DNA of 64,000 bases from Symsagittifera roscoffensis (taxonomy: Eukaryota; Xenacoelomorpha; Acoela; Convolutidae): NCBI RefSeq assembly GCF_963678635.1, contig NC_087071.1, forward strand, positions 11,543,088 to 11,607,087, written 5' to 3'. Below are positions 48,901 through 58,730 of the stretch, in pieces. The translations under genes were made by a program, and so were the position numbers. Position 1 is the stretch's first letter. Each line of letters starts with the position of its first letter. The notes under the pieces were generated by a model. It was given only the letters and a program-made list of their open reading frames with translations. It had not been told where the DNA came from and made no database searches.

Positions 48901-50139
48901 TATTCAAACAACCGAAACCAGAATTACCCGAACAATCGATCAAGGAATAATTCATATAATAGATCGAACTATAACAGACCAAACAGCAATTATCAAAATA
49001 GATCGCGAAATAATTCACAAAACCGACATTCAAGTTATAGTAACCGTTATAGAAATTATTCCCAATCACCACACCGGAATAATAATCACTATAATAACTC
49101 TAATAATCGTCATAGAAGCAGTACACCTAAACATCAAAGACAAATCAATCAAGTACAAGCTAACCCAGAAACAACATCAGACCCCCCAGGTATTGATGAC
49201 ACAGTAACTGATACGTTACAACTCAATCAAATAAATTGTACATCATCAGATTCAGAAAGTGATACAGAAAACACTCTTTCTATCAATATGATAAAAGTCG
49301 AAAATGACTATGAATCTGTCATTTATGAACAACCATTTTCATCACACATATATGAAAATCAATCAGAATTTCTTCAAAATTATTACATTACACCCATAAA
49401 TTCCACACCAACAACGCAAGAAACAAATGCAAAAAATACTACAGAACAACCCAATCAAAATGTCAAAACAAAATGCTTGAATACAAACCACATCTATCAA
49501 AATATACAAAAAGAACAACCCAAAGAAAAAATCTGGACAATACCATTTCTCTTAGAAAGCCCAAGAAACAAAGAATTTCAACCACCAGACCTTGAAATCG
49601 ATTTTTTAATTGATTCAGGAGCAGAATCAAACATAATAAACATTCCCACATGGAATGAAATAAAAACTTTACACCCAAAGCTAATGCCTCTTGAAACCTC
49701 TAGTAAGCTAGCAACAGCACAAGGATCAACATTGATAAACTACGGAAAAATTCAATTATTTCTCCTCCCCACCAGAACAATGGAACAAAGCAAAATTTTA
49801 AACAAGCCATTTAAACAAATATTCCATATCACTGATATTAAATATAATATCATTGGAATACCATTTATTTCGAAGTATATACCAACAATTAACATCCTAA
49901 ATAGTAAAATATTAATCAAAGATAAATATACAAAAACAAAAGAAACATCCTTAACATTTTTTCAAAGATTAAATAAACAACCACCATTCTTTTCAAAATT
50001 CTACCCGATATTTAACCAACAAAGAAAACACCTAAAACCACTATCAGGAAATATCTATAATTTTTCAATCAAACAAGTTCACCAATATGATAAAGCAACG
50101 CTACAATATCACCAATACACGAAAAAGCCTACCGCGTAA
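45928..50139 (+). CDS. gag: Gag-Protease polyprotein
   Basis: 1403 codons. Residues 1-230 are of unknown fold and may be matrix-like. Residues 230-590 are Gln/Asn/Pro-rich and low complexity. Residues of about 600-830 resemble a retrotransposon Gag capsid domain (LDGAAQKWFSVLP..., W..F..EFSKMF). A CCHC zinc knuckle, CNYCRRYGHSISEC, starts at residue 842. Residues 870-1090 are an Arg/Asn/Ser/Tyr-rich region with many NR, RS and SYN repeats, likely RNA-binding. An aspartic protease follows with the active site LIDSGAESNII (Asp 1229). Gag of this family packages the RNA and forms the particle; the protease matures it. The protein is unusually long (Gag-Pro is commonly 400-700 residues), mainly because of the disordered regions. 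The frame is intact. Confidence 0.92.
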   Translation: MSSTHTPGDETPDDDEIFPFIVDADTDRGQHIFCQNLLVNLFEPGISPCKTEFPDVKIKRQIIDHYLKDICNITQQYGIYSIEFTSPNHNNRTYTIQTDDLDLEFSKVFSEYIKSIQYHNSQRANSIFTNEVFAIIYSYISILENELPLTNVSPTETSKHLRVRHEITLLSSYLNIIKENFTKDDVSQHTKHDLQKILAWFIIDYFTHNIDLIAQARKNFRPQNSNDDTAITEQSDYVWDPEWSHPAFINFPQSISSQAIGTISYIRDYVRVIPLTIDATPLNYNTFLPDTQNNSLNSTVIHNENLNGTRNLTQQDIQTPSHFIREEIVHTTTTQQSISPIRPNLTTPRNTNPSQTQVTLQSTVKPSVAPKYSHMDYQTYRPITIPSKTRKTFTRNNFADHNYNYTHPSKTNYQPQRNFNQYTKPRNWDNPTAQYNSKNFQPNPPQDRSENYPFFQQNKNKKQTSYQMDYLSSDDDFLQPDIFAPNTQEYRRQGIQKTRTNHRNFSPQPIDAQHQQPIQQQNPINTQSFQPIQQQNPMTAHSYQASQMQNEIPLPYYLQQHETTRNQLSNFSQMPNAAESLQMTMNPYLMGGSSITSNKPLMVFTGTDPEYSVEDYLNAVTANLILNIGPEPINTPLHQNWIHRRTALIQTTLDGAAQKWFSVLPLEIKSNWKRFTQEFSKMFDSERNKQQQRVLCNEIRRLPNETIKQLAVRIETLVRKAYSLNTHDYKNTKMTEILMMTLTPQLRKIAIKKRASHPSSIREPDLDFRKLVDKLEQAEITMKLEETENLKLQYVNRIETTSTNINNIQESDTDLVEKITEILNIYEKNPNFKGKPSFKKWCNYCRRYGHSISECRQKQQDSQNKPQKYKEPNKSFYQYMKKDQNLPNKNVYSNNSSGKPLPNNTSYTRNQSPYNSSYRGRSPERRNTQNSSQNHYNRPNSRNNYSRSNSNTQRFVSRSNSQSRNNYYPNNQSRNSSYNRNRNYSYNRNRSYSNNRNQNYPNNRSRNNSYNRSNYNRPNSNYQNRSRNNSQNRHSSYSNRYRNYSQSPHRNNNHYNNSNNRHRSSTPKHQRQINQVQANPETTSDPPGIDDTVTDTLQLNQINCTSSDSESDTENTLSINMIKVENDYESVIYEQPFSSHIYENQSEFLQNYYITPINSTPTTQETNAKNTTEQPNQNVKTKCLNTNHIYQNIQKEQPKEKIWTIPFLLESPRNKEFQPPDLEIDFLIDSGAESNIINIPTWNEIKTLHPKLMPLETSSKLATAQGSTLINYGKIQLFLLPTRTMEQSKILNKPFKQIFHITDIKYNIIGIPFISKYIPTINILNSKILIKDKYTKTKETSLTFFQRLNKQPPFFSKFYPIFNQQRKHLKPLSGNIYNFSIKQVHQYDKATLQYHQYTKKPTA

Positions 50140-53100
50140 ATAATATACTCCAATTACTAGATATTTGCCAATCTACAATTCTTAATGAAGAATTATCTAT
50201 AAATAATATAATAAGTAACGAAAACAGAAATACGGATTATTTCACAAAAACTCCATATTTCAAACCTACATTCAACATAAGTAACTACACAGAGGACCAA
50301 CAGAAATTTTTAACAATGTTTAATTTCCAACATTCACAAATAACACAAGACGAATTCGAAAAGTTAGCCAAACAGCTAATTAAATATTCATCAGTCTATG
50401 CAACATCAAAATTCGATGTTGGCAAAATCAGTTCATCACTACATCTCCCATTAAAACCAGACGCAGTTTTCAAAAAACAGAGAGCAAGTAAAGTACCAAT
50501 TCACTTACATGATAAAGTAAACAGATTACTCGATATTTTAGAACAGTACAATATTATATCACCAGTTAATAAAGAAGAACAACCAAAAGGCAACACATTC
50601 ATCAACCCCGTTATCATTCTAGCTAAAGGAGAATCATTAAAAATCGTTCTCGACGCTAGATACCTCAATTCACTCATAGATGAATCAAAATGTAATTGGC
50701 CCATCGAACCAATACAAGTTATTTTAACAAAAATAAATGGCAAATACTTCACAACCGCCGACATGAATAGTGCATACAATCAAATGCCACTAGATGAACA
50801 ATCACGACGTTTAACACAATTTGTTATCGGAAACCAACAATATGAATTTAACCGCTTATTCTATGGAATATCCATAGGACCAGCAGCATTTTCAGCTTTT
50901 ATGAGCAAAATTTTTAGACCACTAATACTCAAGAAAAACGCAATCACCTATCTAGACGATGTTTTTATGCAATCACAAACAAAAGACGAAATGTTCAATG
51001 TTTTAGAAAAATATCACCAAATACTTCAGAACGAAAATCTGAAGGCAGCACCCGATAAATCACACTTCTTTTTGACAAGAGTTAAATTCTTAGGACATAA
51101 CATAGAAAGAAAAACAATCACTCCACTGAAATCACGCATTGACGCTATTCAAAGACTTCAACCACCAACAAATAAAAAGAAAATCCAAGAATTCCTTGGA
51201 ATGTTAAACTTTTTAAGTAAATATGTTTATAAAATGCAATTATATCTACGACCATTTTACAACATCCTTAGACAACAAAATAATTTTGAATGGAATACAG
51301 AACATCAAGCACGATTCGAAGAAATAAAGAAACTTTTAACTGAACAAATTTCAAACACAATTCCAGACCCTGATCAACCATTTTATGCAATGTGCGATGC
51401 TTCGAACTTTGGCATCGGCGCAGCACTATTGCAATCACATAATGGTACAAATAAAATGAACCTGATATCAGCAAATTCTCGATTATTCACTCAAGCAGAG
51501 CTACGACTCTCAACTCTAATGAGAGAATGTACAGCCATAATATATACACTGACAGAATATGAATTTCTGATACTTGGATCAAAACATCCCACAGTTCTAT
51601 TCACAGGTCACAAACCAATCATTTTTCTTTTTACACAAAAGTCTAATCCAAACCACCGAGTTTACAGATTTCAATTAATTCTAATGAAATTTCCAAACTT
51701 ACATATAGTTTGGACTGCAGGAAAAAATCTTGCATTACCAGACACCTTAAGTCGAAATACACCACCTGAATTACTTACACGAAAAACAACAGTTGAAATA
51801 CCCAAAAACATAAAATTCTACCTTGCAGAAAACGAAACATCACCCCGATTAGAATGCAAATATGCAGTGAAAACTGATATTGAACAATCACAAATAAATA
51901 ATTTACAACATTTCCCACTTTATTTAGATTGTCAAAATAATCATTATGAAGTTGACCTACTTGGAACATCAACTTTTAAACCAATCCCATATTCCCAATG
52001 GATAAAAAATAACACCCAACAAAAACGAACAAAACAACACCAAACTAAAAAAGACCATTTTCCACTAATAGAAAAAGAAAATTTAACTGATAAAATAAAT
52101 TTATCAGGACCACAAACAAATGATTCAAAATACACAATAAATCAAGTTTTTGACCTTCATGACCCATTAGATACAATATCCTTATCTAAATTCGAAATTG
52201 AAAACATTTTTCTCCCTCCAACAGAAACAATTACAATTTCAACACTAAAACAATACCAAAATCTTGACCCAATAATTCGACAACTAAAATCATGGCACAA
52301 ATATAAAACTAAACCTGTCAAAGCAGATTCAACCATTCTAGGAAACAAAACACTCCTCCGATACTTTCGTAAATTTAACAACACAACAATTAATGAAACT
52401 ACAGACCTTTTAGAATACAACTTAAACGAATCCATAGTCCCCTGTCTTCCTTTAAGTATGATTCTCATCGCTTTTAATATTTCACATACACAAAATATTA
52501 AAGGACACTCTGGATCAGAAAAAACATATTCAAATTTTATACAAAATTTTTACTTCCCAAATGCACCAATCTGGATAAAAGTACTATGCAATGATTGTAT
52601 AGTATGTCAACTAAATAAACCTTACCCAAATCAAAAACAAATAGCACAAAAACAAGATTTTAAAGGACAAAGTCTGTACTTTAATCACCGTATCTCATTT
52701 GATACTAAAGGCCCAATTTCACCCTCATCAGAAGGAAACTCCTACATTATGGTAATTGTTGACGCATTCACACACTATGTAGCACTTAACCCAGTACCAC
52801 ATTGTAATGCTTATTACGCATATACAACACTTTATGAACACTGGATAGCAAAATTTGGACTACCAGAAATTTTAGTCACAGACAACGGTACAGAATTCAT
52901 AAATAATGAAATAATAACACTATGTCATTTATACAACATTAAACACAAACCACGTACATCTCATGCACCTTGGACAAACGGCTTAGTCGAAGGTATGAAC
53001 CGTTCACTACAAGAATATCTTAGATGTATCATCAACGGAAATGATACAAAATATACCGAATGGTCAGCAGATGTAAAATTATTTCCCTTAGCATATAACT

Positions 53101-53969
53101 CACAAATTACGACAACACTAGGAATGTCACCATACGAAATGGTTTTTAACCAAAAGCCACGCAAACCAATAATGTTTACAGCAAATTCCCATAAAAACGC
53201 ACAAGGTTATTGTCAACCAAATAAAGATTCAATTTGTTATAACCTACCTTTACATACACACGATGAAGATCATTTTCATCACCCACAAATTCTTAAATTA
53301 GCCTCCGGTACACACACCGAATGGATTTTAAATAGAGATAAGAAACACAATGAAATTTACCAAAAAATAACAAAAAAGTTATTACAAAGACAAAACATAA
53401 ATGAACAAATCAATTCACGTTTTACACCAGCTTCCGATTTAAAAATTGGAACATTTGTTCTCATACCTAATTTTAATACTCAAAAAGGAATTTCTAAAAA
53501 ATTACAACCCCTCCGAAAAGGACCCTACCAAATAATTGCAAGACCCACTGATGTCACATATAAACTTACCGACCCCAATAAAAAAGAAATCGTTCAGCAC
53601 CGAAACAACCTATTACCTTACTACCCAAAAGAATACGCACTCCGCGAATTAACCCAATTATATTCCTTCACAGGATTAAAAATAGTTCAAAACGAACCAC
53701 ATCTGAAAAATACAGAACAAAATGATACCCCCACCGAAAATCAAAACACAAAACCAACAGCTACCAAAAACACTATAAAAAATCTAGACCATAAAGAATC
53801 CCAAAAGCACAGAAAAAATAGAAAAATGACAGAACAAATAATACCCCAAGAAGAAATAGACAAATCAGAACATAGAAAAACAACAAGACTCCGAAATCAA
53901 CCACGTAAAAACTACAAAATGTTCATCCCCCAATCTAAAATATTAAAGAAAGTAGAATTTAAAAAATAA
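50094..53969 (+). CDS. pol: Pol polyprotein: reverse transcriptase, RNase H, integrase
   Basis: Open from 50094 (overlapping gag) to 53969; the first ATG is at 50316, and residue numbers count from it. RT: D149 in TTADMNSAYNQM and YLDD at 212-215. RNase H: D361 in CDASNFGIGAALL, ending with LPDTLSR near 475. Integrase: zinc region with HTQNIKGH and DCIVCQLNK, then the DDE triad D796, D856 and E892 (spacing 59 and 35). A GPY/F-like module (LRKGPYQIIARPTDVTYKL) follows near 1070. The tail is Lys-rich. All catalytic residues are present and the frame is unbroken, so reverse transcription and integration functions look intact. Expected to be made as Gag-Pol by a -1 shift. Confidence 0.95.
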   Translation, partial: SNATISPIHEKAYRVNNILQLLDICQSTILNEELSINNIISNENRNTDYFTKTPYFKPTFNISNYTEDQQKFLTMFNFQHSQITQDEFEKLAKQLIKYSSVYATSKFDVGKISSSLHLPLKPDAVFKKQRASKVPIHLHDKVNRLLDILEQYNIISPVNKEEQPKGNTFINPVIILAKGESLKIVLDARYLNSLIDESKCNWPIEPIQVILTKINGKYFTTADMNSAYNQMPLDEQSRRLTQFVIGNQQYEFNRLFYGISIGPAAFSAFMSKIFRPLILKKNAITYLDDVFMQSQTKDEMFNVLEKYHQILQNENLKAAPDKSHFFLTRVKFLGHNIERKTITPLKSRIDAIQRLQPPTNKKKIQEFLGMLNFLSKYVYKMQLYLRPFYNILRQQNNFEWNTEHQARFEEIKKLLTEQISNTIPDPDQPFYAMCDASNFGIGAALLQSHNGTNKMNLISANSRLFTQAELRLSTLMRECTAIIYTLTEYEFLILGSKHPTVLFTGHKPIIFLFTQKSNPNHRVYRFQLILMKFPNLHIVWTAGKNLALPDTLSRNTPPELLTRKTTVEIPKNIKFYLAENETSPRLECKYAVKTDIEQSQINNLQHFPLYLDCQNNHYEVDLLGTSTFKPIPYSQWIKNNTQQKRTKQHQTKKDHFPLIEKENLTDKINLSGPQTNDSKYTINQVFDLHDPLDTISLSKFEIENIFLPPTETITISTLKQYQNLDPIIRQLKSWHKYKTKPVKADSTILGNKTLLRYFRKFNNTTINETTDLLEYNLNESIVPCLPLSMILIAFNISHTQNIKGHSGSEKTYSNFIQNFYFPNAPIWIKVLCNDCIVCQLNKPYPNQKQIAQKQDFKGQSLYFNHRISFDTKGPISPSSEGNSYIMVIVDAFTHYVALNPVPHCNAYYAYTTLYEHWIAKFGLPEILVTDNGTEFINNEIITLCHLYNIKHKPRTSHAPWTNGLVEGMNRSLQEYLRCIINGNDTKYTEWSADVKLFPLAYNSQITTTLGMSPYEMVFNQKPRKPIMFTANSHKNAQGYCQPNKDSICYNLPLHTHDEDHFHHPQILKLASGTHTEWILNRDKKHNEIYQKITKKLLQRQNINEQINSRFTPASDLKIGTFVLIPNFNTQKGISKKLQPLRKGPYQIIARPTDVTYKLTDPNKKEIVQHRNNLLPYYPKEYALRELTQLYSFTGLKIVQNEPHLKNTEQNDTPTENQNTKPTATKNTIKNLDHKESQKHRKNRKMTEQIIPQEEIDKSEHRKTTRLRNQPRKNYKMFIPQSKILKKVEFKK
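50121..50127 (+). promoter_or_regulatory. Candidate -1 frameshift site between gag and pol
   Basis: G AAA AAG lies 10 bp before the gag stop. The pol frame (-1 relative to gag) is open only from 50094, so any shift must occur in 50094-50136, and this is the only A-rich slippery sequence there. It departs from the strict XXXYYYZ rule at its first base. Confidence 0.45.
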
Positions 53970-54797
53970 TTTTAAGACTTTATACTTCACAATCTTGAAA
54001 CCTCCGTAACATTTTTCATTTCCATTTTTCAAAATAAACATGCTCACAAGTACGCAATAATTCTAGTTCAAAATAGACCAATAGGATTCATCCAATCCGC
54101 CACTTTCTCTAACTCAAACTAAGATCAATTAGACGAATAATCTAGAACTCCAGGCACATCTCTAACTATAACTTTACAACCTCCAGGTCAAAAATAAGCA
54201 AACCACTCTAACTTGACAACTAAAATAAATATCACCATAATACCGTACCCCTCCCTTATCTAATAACCCAAAGATCAACAATATTTCCCCAACTCAGACC
54301 ACGAATACCCCCAAAACAAATTTGATAACTTAGCCTAAAGTAACAAAATGAAGATTTTAATTAGCCTAAAGCATAAAAATCTCACCATACCCCGGATCAT
54401 TTGACAAACAAAAATAAAGAAAAAGACGACCTCCCGATCACCATGAAAATTGCCCCCAACAATTTTTTACAAAACTCAACCCACTTGTCAAAAAACTAAT
54501 AAATAATCCGACCACACTAGAAAATCGCCTCAAACAGCAAAAAATATTCGACCAAGAGATCATTTCTTAAATGCTCTTCTCTCAAACAGTTACTCAAATA
54601 CTTATAAATTTTAAACATTTTTTTTCAATACTTGAAGCCTTTATAATATTTCTTTTTGATATACTTGAATCTTTTCTAATAATCCTAATCATTTTTTGTA
54701 ACATTTTTTAAATTTTCTACACTACTCTTGAACTATTCCTCCAACTTTCCAAAACCCTTGAATATATCCACAGGTACGATTTCAACAACTTGTCTAA
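53970..54797 (+). other. Post-pol spacer with candidate 3' splice site
   Basis: About 830 bp without a credible gene. Near its end a pyrimidine-rich run (CTATTCCTCCAACTTTCC) and ATATCCACAG|GTAC give a good 3' splice site (AG at 54772-54773), kept in copy 1 at 3625. It would place the membrane ORF first on a spliced RNA. Confidence 0.5.
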
Positions 54798-54986
54798 ATG
54801 ATACGAACAATTTTCAGTAGAACTGATATTTTTTTATTGTTTGTAATTTTCATAACATTTTTATCATCCCTCATTTTGACCATATGTAAATGTATAAAGA
54901 AAGCAATCATCACATTTGCCCTAGCAACAATTTTCCTAATTATTTTTTCGGAAGAATATTATAATAAACACAAATTTTCTCACTAA
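54798..54986 (+). CDS. Small membrane ORF
   Basis: 62 codons. Two hydrophobic stretches (IFLLFVIFITFLSSLILTI at residues 11-29 and ITFALATIFLIIF at 37-50) flank CKCIKK, with a short charged end (SEEYYNKHK). It looks like a small two-pass or hairpin membrane protein, viroporin-like in size. The start and first half are shared with copy 1, which argues for a real gene. It begins 25 bp after the candidate splice acceptor. No family is recognised; it could also be a leader peptide for downstream translation. Confidence 0.5.
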   Translation: MIRTIFSRTDIFLLFVIFITFLSSLILTICKCIKKAIITFALATIFLIIFSEEYYNKHKFSH

Positions 54987-54994
54987 AGTAATAA

Positions 54995-56125
54995 TTCAAA
55001 AAACTATCAAAAATTGCTACCCAACAGTCACAAAGTCAGTCTTCACCGACATCATCCCAAGATAACCCAACACCACCTTCAACTACTCAAAATCCTCAAA
55101 CATCTACACGAATTTCTTTTCAAGATAATCCATACACTTTTGAAGAACGGCACGCTCGTTTATCTGAACCACTAGAACCAGTTCAACGACAAGCATCTCT
55201 AAGTGAACCAACATATAATCTTTACCCAACACTACCACAAGAACTAAGTAGAATACGAAACCTTAGTCAAAACCAAAACACAACAGAAATAAATAGACAA
55301 ATTATACATCCTCGACGAAATAGAAATTTACAAACTCCCCGAGTCCATTTCGAAATACCTCAATCACCATCACAAACCACTCCAGAAAACACCACTGGTA
55401 CCACACCAGAAACTCCTACACTTTTTTCACAACGAAGCACTTCAAGTCTACCCTCAGATTACTTAGGTTCAACACCAACATCTGAACAAGCACGAGAAAA
55501 TCCTTTTAACCCCCCAAACCTAACATCACGACTGCCATATTGGACTACACATTCATTCACACAAGGTGAACCAAATTTAGTCAATGACCCCATAGACATC
55601 TCTACAGATACAACATCTTCATCACTACCCGAAACATTATCACTCCCATCAACACCATCAATTAGTCAAATCTCACCGCCACCTTTTAACTTAACTTTTC
55701 CAAACAACCTCGACGCAAGATACCGAGAACAATCATTAACAAATATTCCTTTAAGATTAGATTGGAATACATTCACAGCACCTCCACCATTATTTGGACA
55801 ACATCAAGAAAGTAACCGCCTTCATAACTGGGCACTTAATAGATTACAATATCGCCAAGATATTCACAACGATATCCGTGATCACAATATTCAAATACTC
55901 CAACAAAACAGTTTACAATTAAAGTTTGAAATCACAGTTAAATTAAACAATATTACACAACATCCCTACCCATTAAACCCACCCAACATAACAGCTCAAT
56001 CACTACCACCACCGTTTATAACTACTGAAGTAATATATAAATACGACAGATATACCAAAAACACAATTGGTTACATTACATTTTATAACCCATATTCAGG
56101 ATTATCATACACATGTATATTCTAA
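54995..56125 (+). CDS. ORF3: 376-codon open frame without any ATG
   Basis: Opens after two stops (TAATAA, 54989-54994) and runs unbroken to TAA at 56123-56125; no methionine codon occurs in it. Residues 1-240 are Pro/Ser/Thr/Gln-rich, with YPTL (55222-55233), HPRRNRNLQTPRVHF and TSSSLPETLSLPSTP. The last 130 residues look folded (LDARYREQS, APPPLFGQHQESNRL, then alternating hydrophobic strands to GYITFYNPYSGLSYTCIF). The same protein is visible in copy 1, so the frame has been under selection. Expression needs a spliced-on start, a non-ATG start or another mechanism. It overlaps the env ATG by 13 bp. YPTL suggests a matrix-like or budding role; otherwise unknown. Confidence 0.7.
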   Translation, partial: FKKLSKIATQQSQSQSSPTSSQDNPTPPSTTQNPQTSTRISFQDNPYTFEERHARLSEPLEPVQRQASLSEPTYNLYPTLPQELSRIRNLSQNQNTTEINRQIIHPRRNRNLQTPRVHFEIPQSPSQTTPENTTGTTPETPTLFSQRSTSSLPSDYLGSTPTSEQARENPFNPPNLTSRLPYWTTHSFTQGEPNLVNDPIDISTDTTSSSLPETLSLPSTPSISQISPPPFNLTFPNNLDARYREQSLTNIPLRLDWNTFTAPPPLFGQHQESNRLHNWALNRLQYRQDIHNDIRDHNIQILQQNSLQLKFEITVKLNNITQHPYPLNPPNITAQSLPPPFITTEVIYKYDRYTKNTIGYITFYNPYSGLSYTCIF

Positions 56126-58730
56126 AATTATTAAATTTTTTCCAACTCCTTTTTCTAGTAACCTCAAATCAAAACATAAACCCTTCCCCCCGTACAGGAC
56201 CACAAGATTTATTAGTAACACATTACGATTGCGAAGAAAATGAACAAAAAACTACACAAATATGCAATAAATCAAGTATCACAATGTGAAACAGAACCAC
56301 AAGCTATAGAAACTACAAATGTAATAGCAACACTCTATTCAAAAGCCCGAGCAACAACAGTTACAGGTTATAAATTCACAGCGACATTTTCCGAAAAGAA
56401 AGTACATTGTTCCCAAGTCTCCAACGGCAACAAAAACCGACTTGACCATGAATCATTCTATCAAAGTAATATAGAACGTCTTTTACATCTCAATCCCGAC
56501 GATTGTAAAAATGAATCACTTAGACTAAACATCACACAAAATAAAAACTCCGCAAGAAAGTTAGTTAACTTTCAAGTTTTTTCAGACTCCGTACATCAAT
56601 CACAACTTGAAAGACACCAAGGACATATAAAACTAGACGACAAATACCCGTATAACGGCGCACACGGACGATTAACCTATGACCTACATGATAAACATTG
56701 GATACCACACATTGGTATAAATAACCCATCAAACTGCAAAGCAGACACGAAAAATAAAGGATACCAAGAAATAATGTTTTTCGATTGGAAAATACAACTC
56801 GAAAAAATACAACTCACACGAGATTTATCTGATAATACAATGATCTATCAAGGAATCCGACTACCTTGTAAAAATGATCAAGGATATTGCGACCCTACAA
56901 CAAGAACACAAGCAACAATTGTTTGGTTCCCCGAAGATACATGTACAACATTTCAAGTAGCAAAAATACACGCTCGTATGATAAAATTTCACGAAAAATA
57001 TTTCATACAATCAATTCCTTATGAACAAGTCCATCCATCACGAAAACGAAGTTCTAATTTTAGAAACATTGACAATATAGAAAATAAATTGACACGTTTT
57101 CAAATATATCAAGAAACAGAACTTGCATGTAAATACAGGAATCCACTTCACAGAACACAATACTCTGAAATATTAGTTGAATACGAAAAAGGATTCGACA
57201 TGACCACTGGCAAAGTAAAAATCGACCCATATGCCACAGGTCATCCTCCAAACGAAGGAACATCCTATATACCAGTTAATTTTGAAAAAAGCAACGGACA
57301 ACCTGGTGGACATCTAAAACCTTATGACACCAGAAGCACACGCTTACAAGAATTATCACTAATGAATACTACATATTTCGGTAATATCCACTATGATATT
57401 CATTTGGATATGAAACTAGACTATACAATTAGCCGCATTTTTCAAGAAATGTCACTCTCCGAATTAGAAACACTACACCAACTATGCGAATTAGAAAGAA
57501 CACAAATATTACAATCACTTGCACTAGCAGTATTAAAAATACCCTACGCAGGATACTTATTATCAGGAAATAGATCAAATTTTTTAGACTACGAAGGAAA
57601 CATCTTATGGTTTTATACTTGTACCAAAAAAGTATCACCACTATACGTTTTTGAAGATAAACGTTGTTATAAAAGAATCCCTATCTTTTATAAGAATAAA
57701 GTACATTTCGTGGATACACTTTCACGAAGAACCTATTTCTGGGATACCGCAGTCCCATGTGGATCAGAAAATAGCCACAATGTAGTACAACTAAACCCTG
57801 ATGAAAATAAATATTATCTTCTCACTCCATATCCCACATTAATGCAATCACTCAAAAAATTTTTCACCAGAAAGCATTCGCGCTATTGCTCGAAACCCAA
57901 ATATAGACTTACAATCAATAGGAATATATTCAAAATCAGATATTCAACATCACATTAGAACACAACAATTCCAAGAATTATTAACACAAATGGACACTAT
58001 ACAAAGACAATCAATTGACCAAAATCTACGCAAACTTGCAGAAACCGCAGGTTTTGCCGATATCTACACACAAGACTATAGCGGATATTTTAAAGACATT
58101 AAAGATTATATATACCTAAACGGCGAAAAATACCGTCCCCAAGATATATCACCAATTAATATTTTTAGCTTTGTTACACTCAAGAATGAGATCCTCGATT
58201 TTCTAGGATGGCCCTACTACATCTTAGAAAAATTGACTATTTTATACGCAATGTTTAACTTTATTGGATTTCTTTTCTCACTTTTGAAAGGAATCTACAA
58301 CACATGTGCTATACACACACAAGTAAACAGACAAGCAAGTGTAGCACGCATACTCTTTGCAGGATTTTTTGGAATTTTTTCCACATCTATAAACAAAATT
58401 CTTTTAGACGCACAAATAAAAGAATATAACACAAAAATAGCAACACGACAAAATACATACGACGAAGAACATAACAATGTCGACACACAGCCAACGGCAC
58501 CACAATTACCACCCCTACCACATAACCATCCACTATCCCTAGTCCCACGAAATTTTCGAAATTTAGCCATCACACATAACCCAAATTTTCGACTCAATAC
58601 ATCGCAAAGTCCCATCCAACATTTAATGACACATCAATCACAAGATGATAATACTTATGAACAAATTATTGAACAGCCCCATACCACCGCTTTTCAATCT
58701 CAAAATAATAATTTTTTTAGCCCACGATGA
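56113..58730 (+). pseudogene. env: Envelope-like glycoprotein gene with two frameshifts
   Basis: ATG 56113 starts a hydrophobic signal-like segment, open for 58 codons to 56289. The ectodomain continues in the +1 frame (56240-57958) after what copy 1 shows to be a 2-bp loss between 56240 and 56255. A second slip lies in a T-run at 57860-57864, one T longer than in copy 1; the rest is open at 57990-58730. The ectodomain is rich in cysteines and has CYKRIPIFYKN and VDTLSRR motifs, weakly reminiscent of the glycoproteins of chuvirus-like and BEL/roo-type elements (inference). A membrane segment lies at about 58233-58298 and the tail carries PTAP (58491-58502). The arrangement is that of a viral entry glycoprotein. 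As sequenced it is broken. It ends as ATGA with ORF5. Confidence 0.75.
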
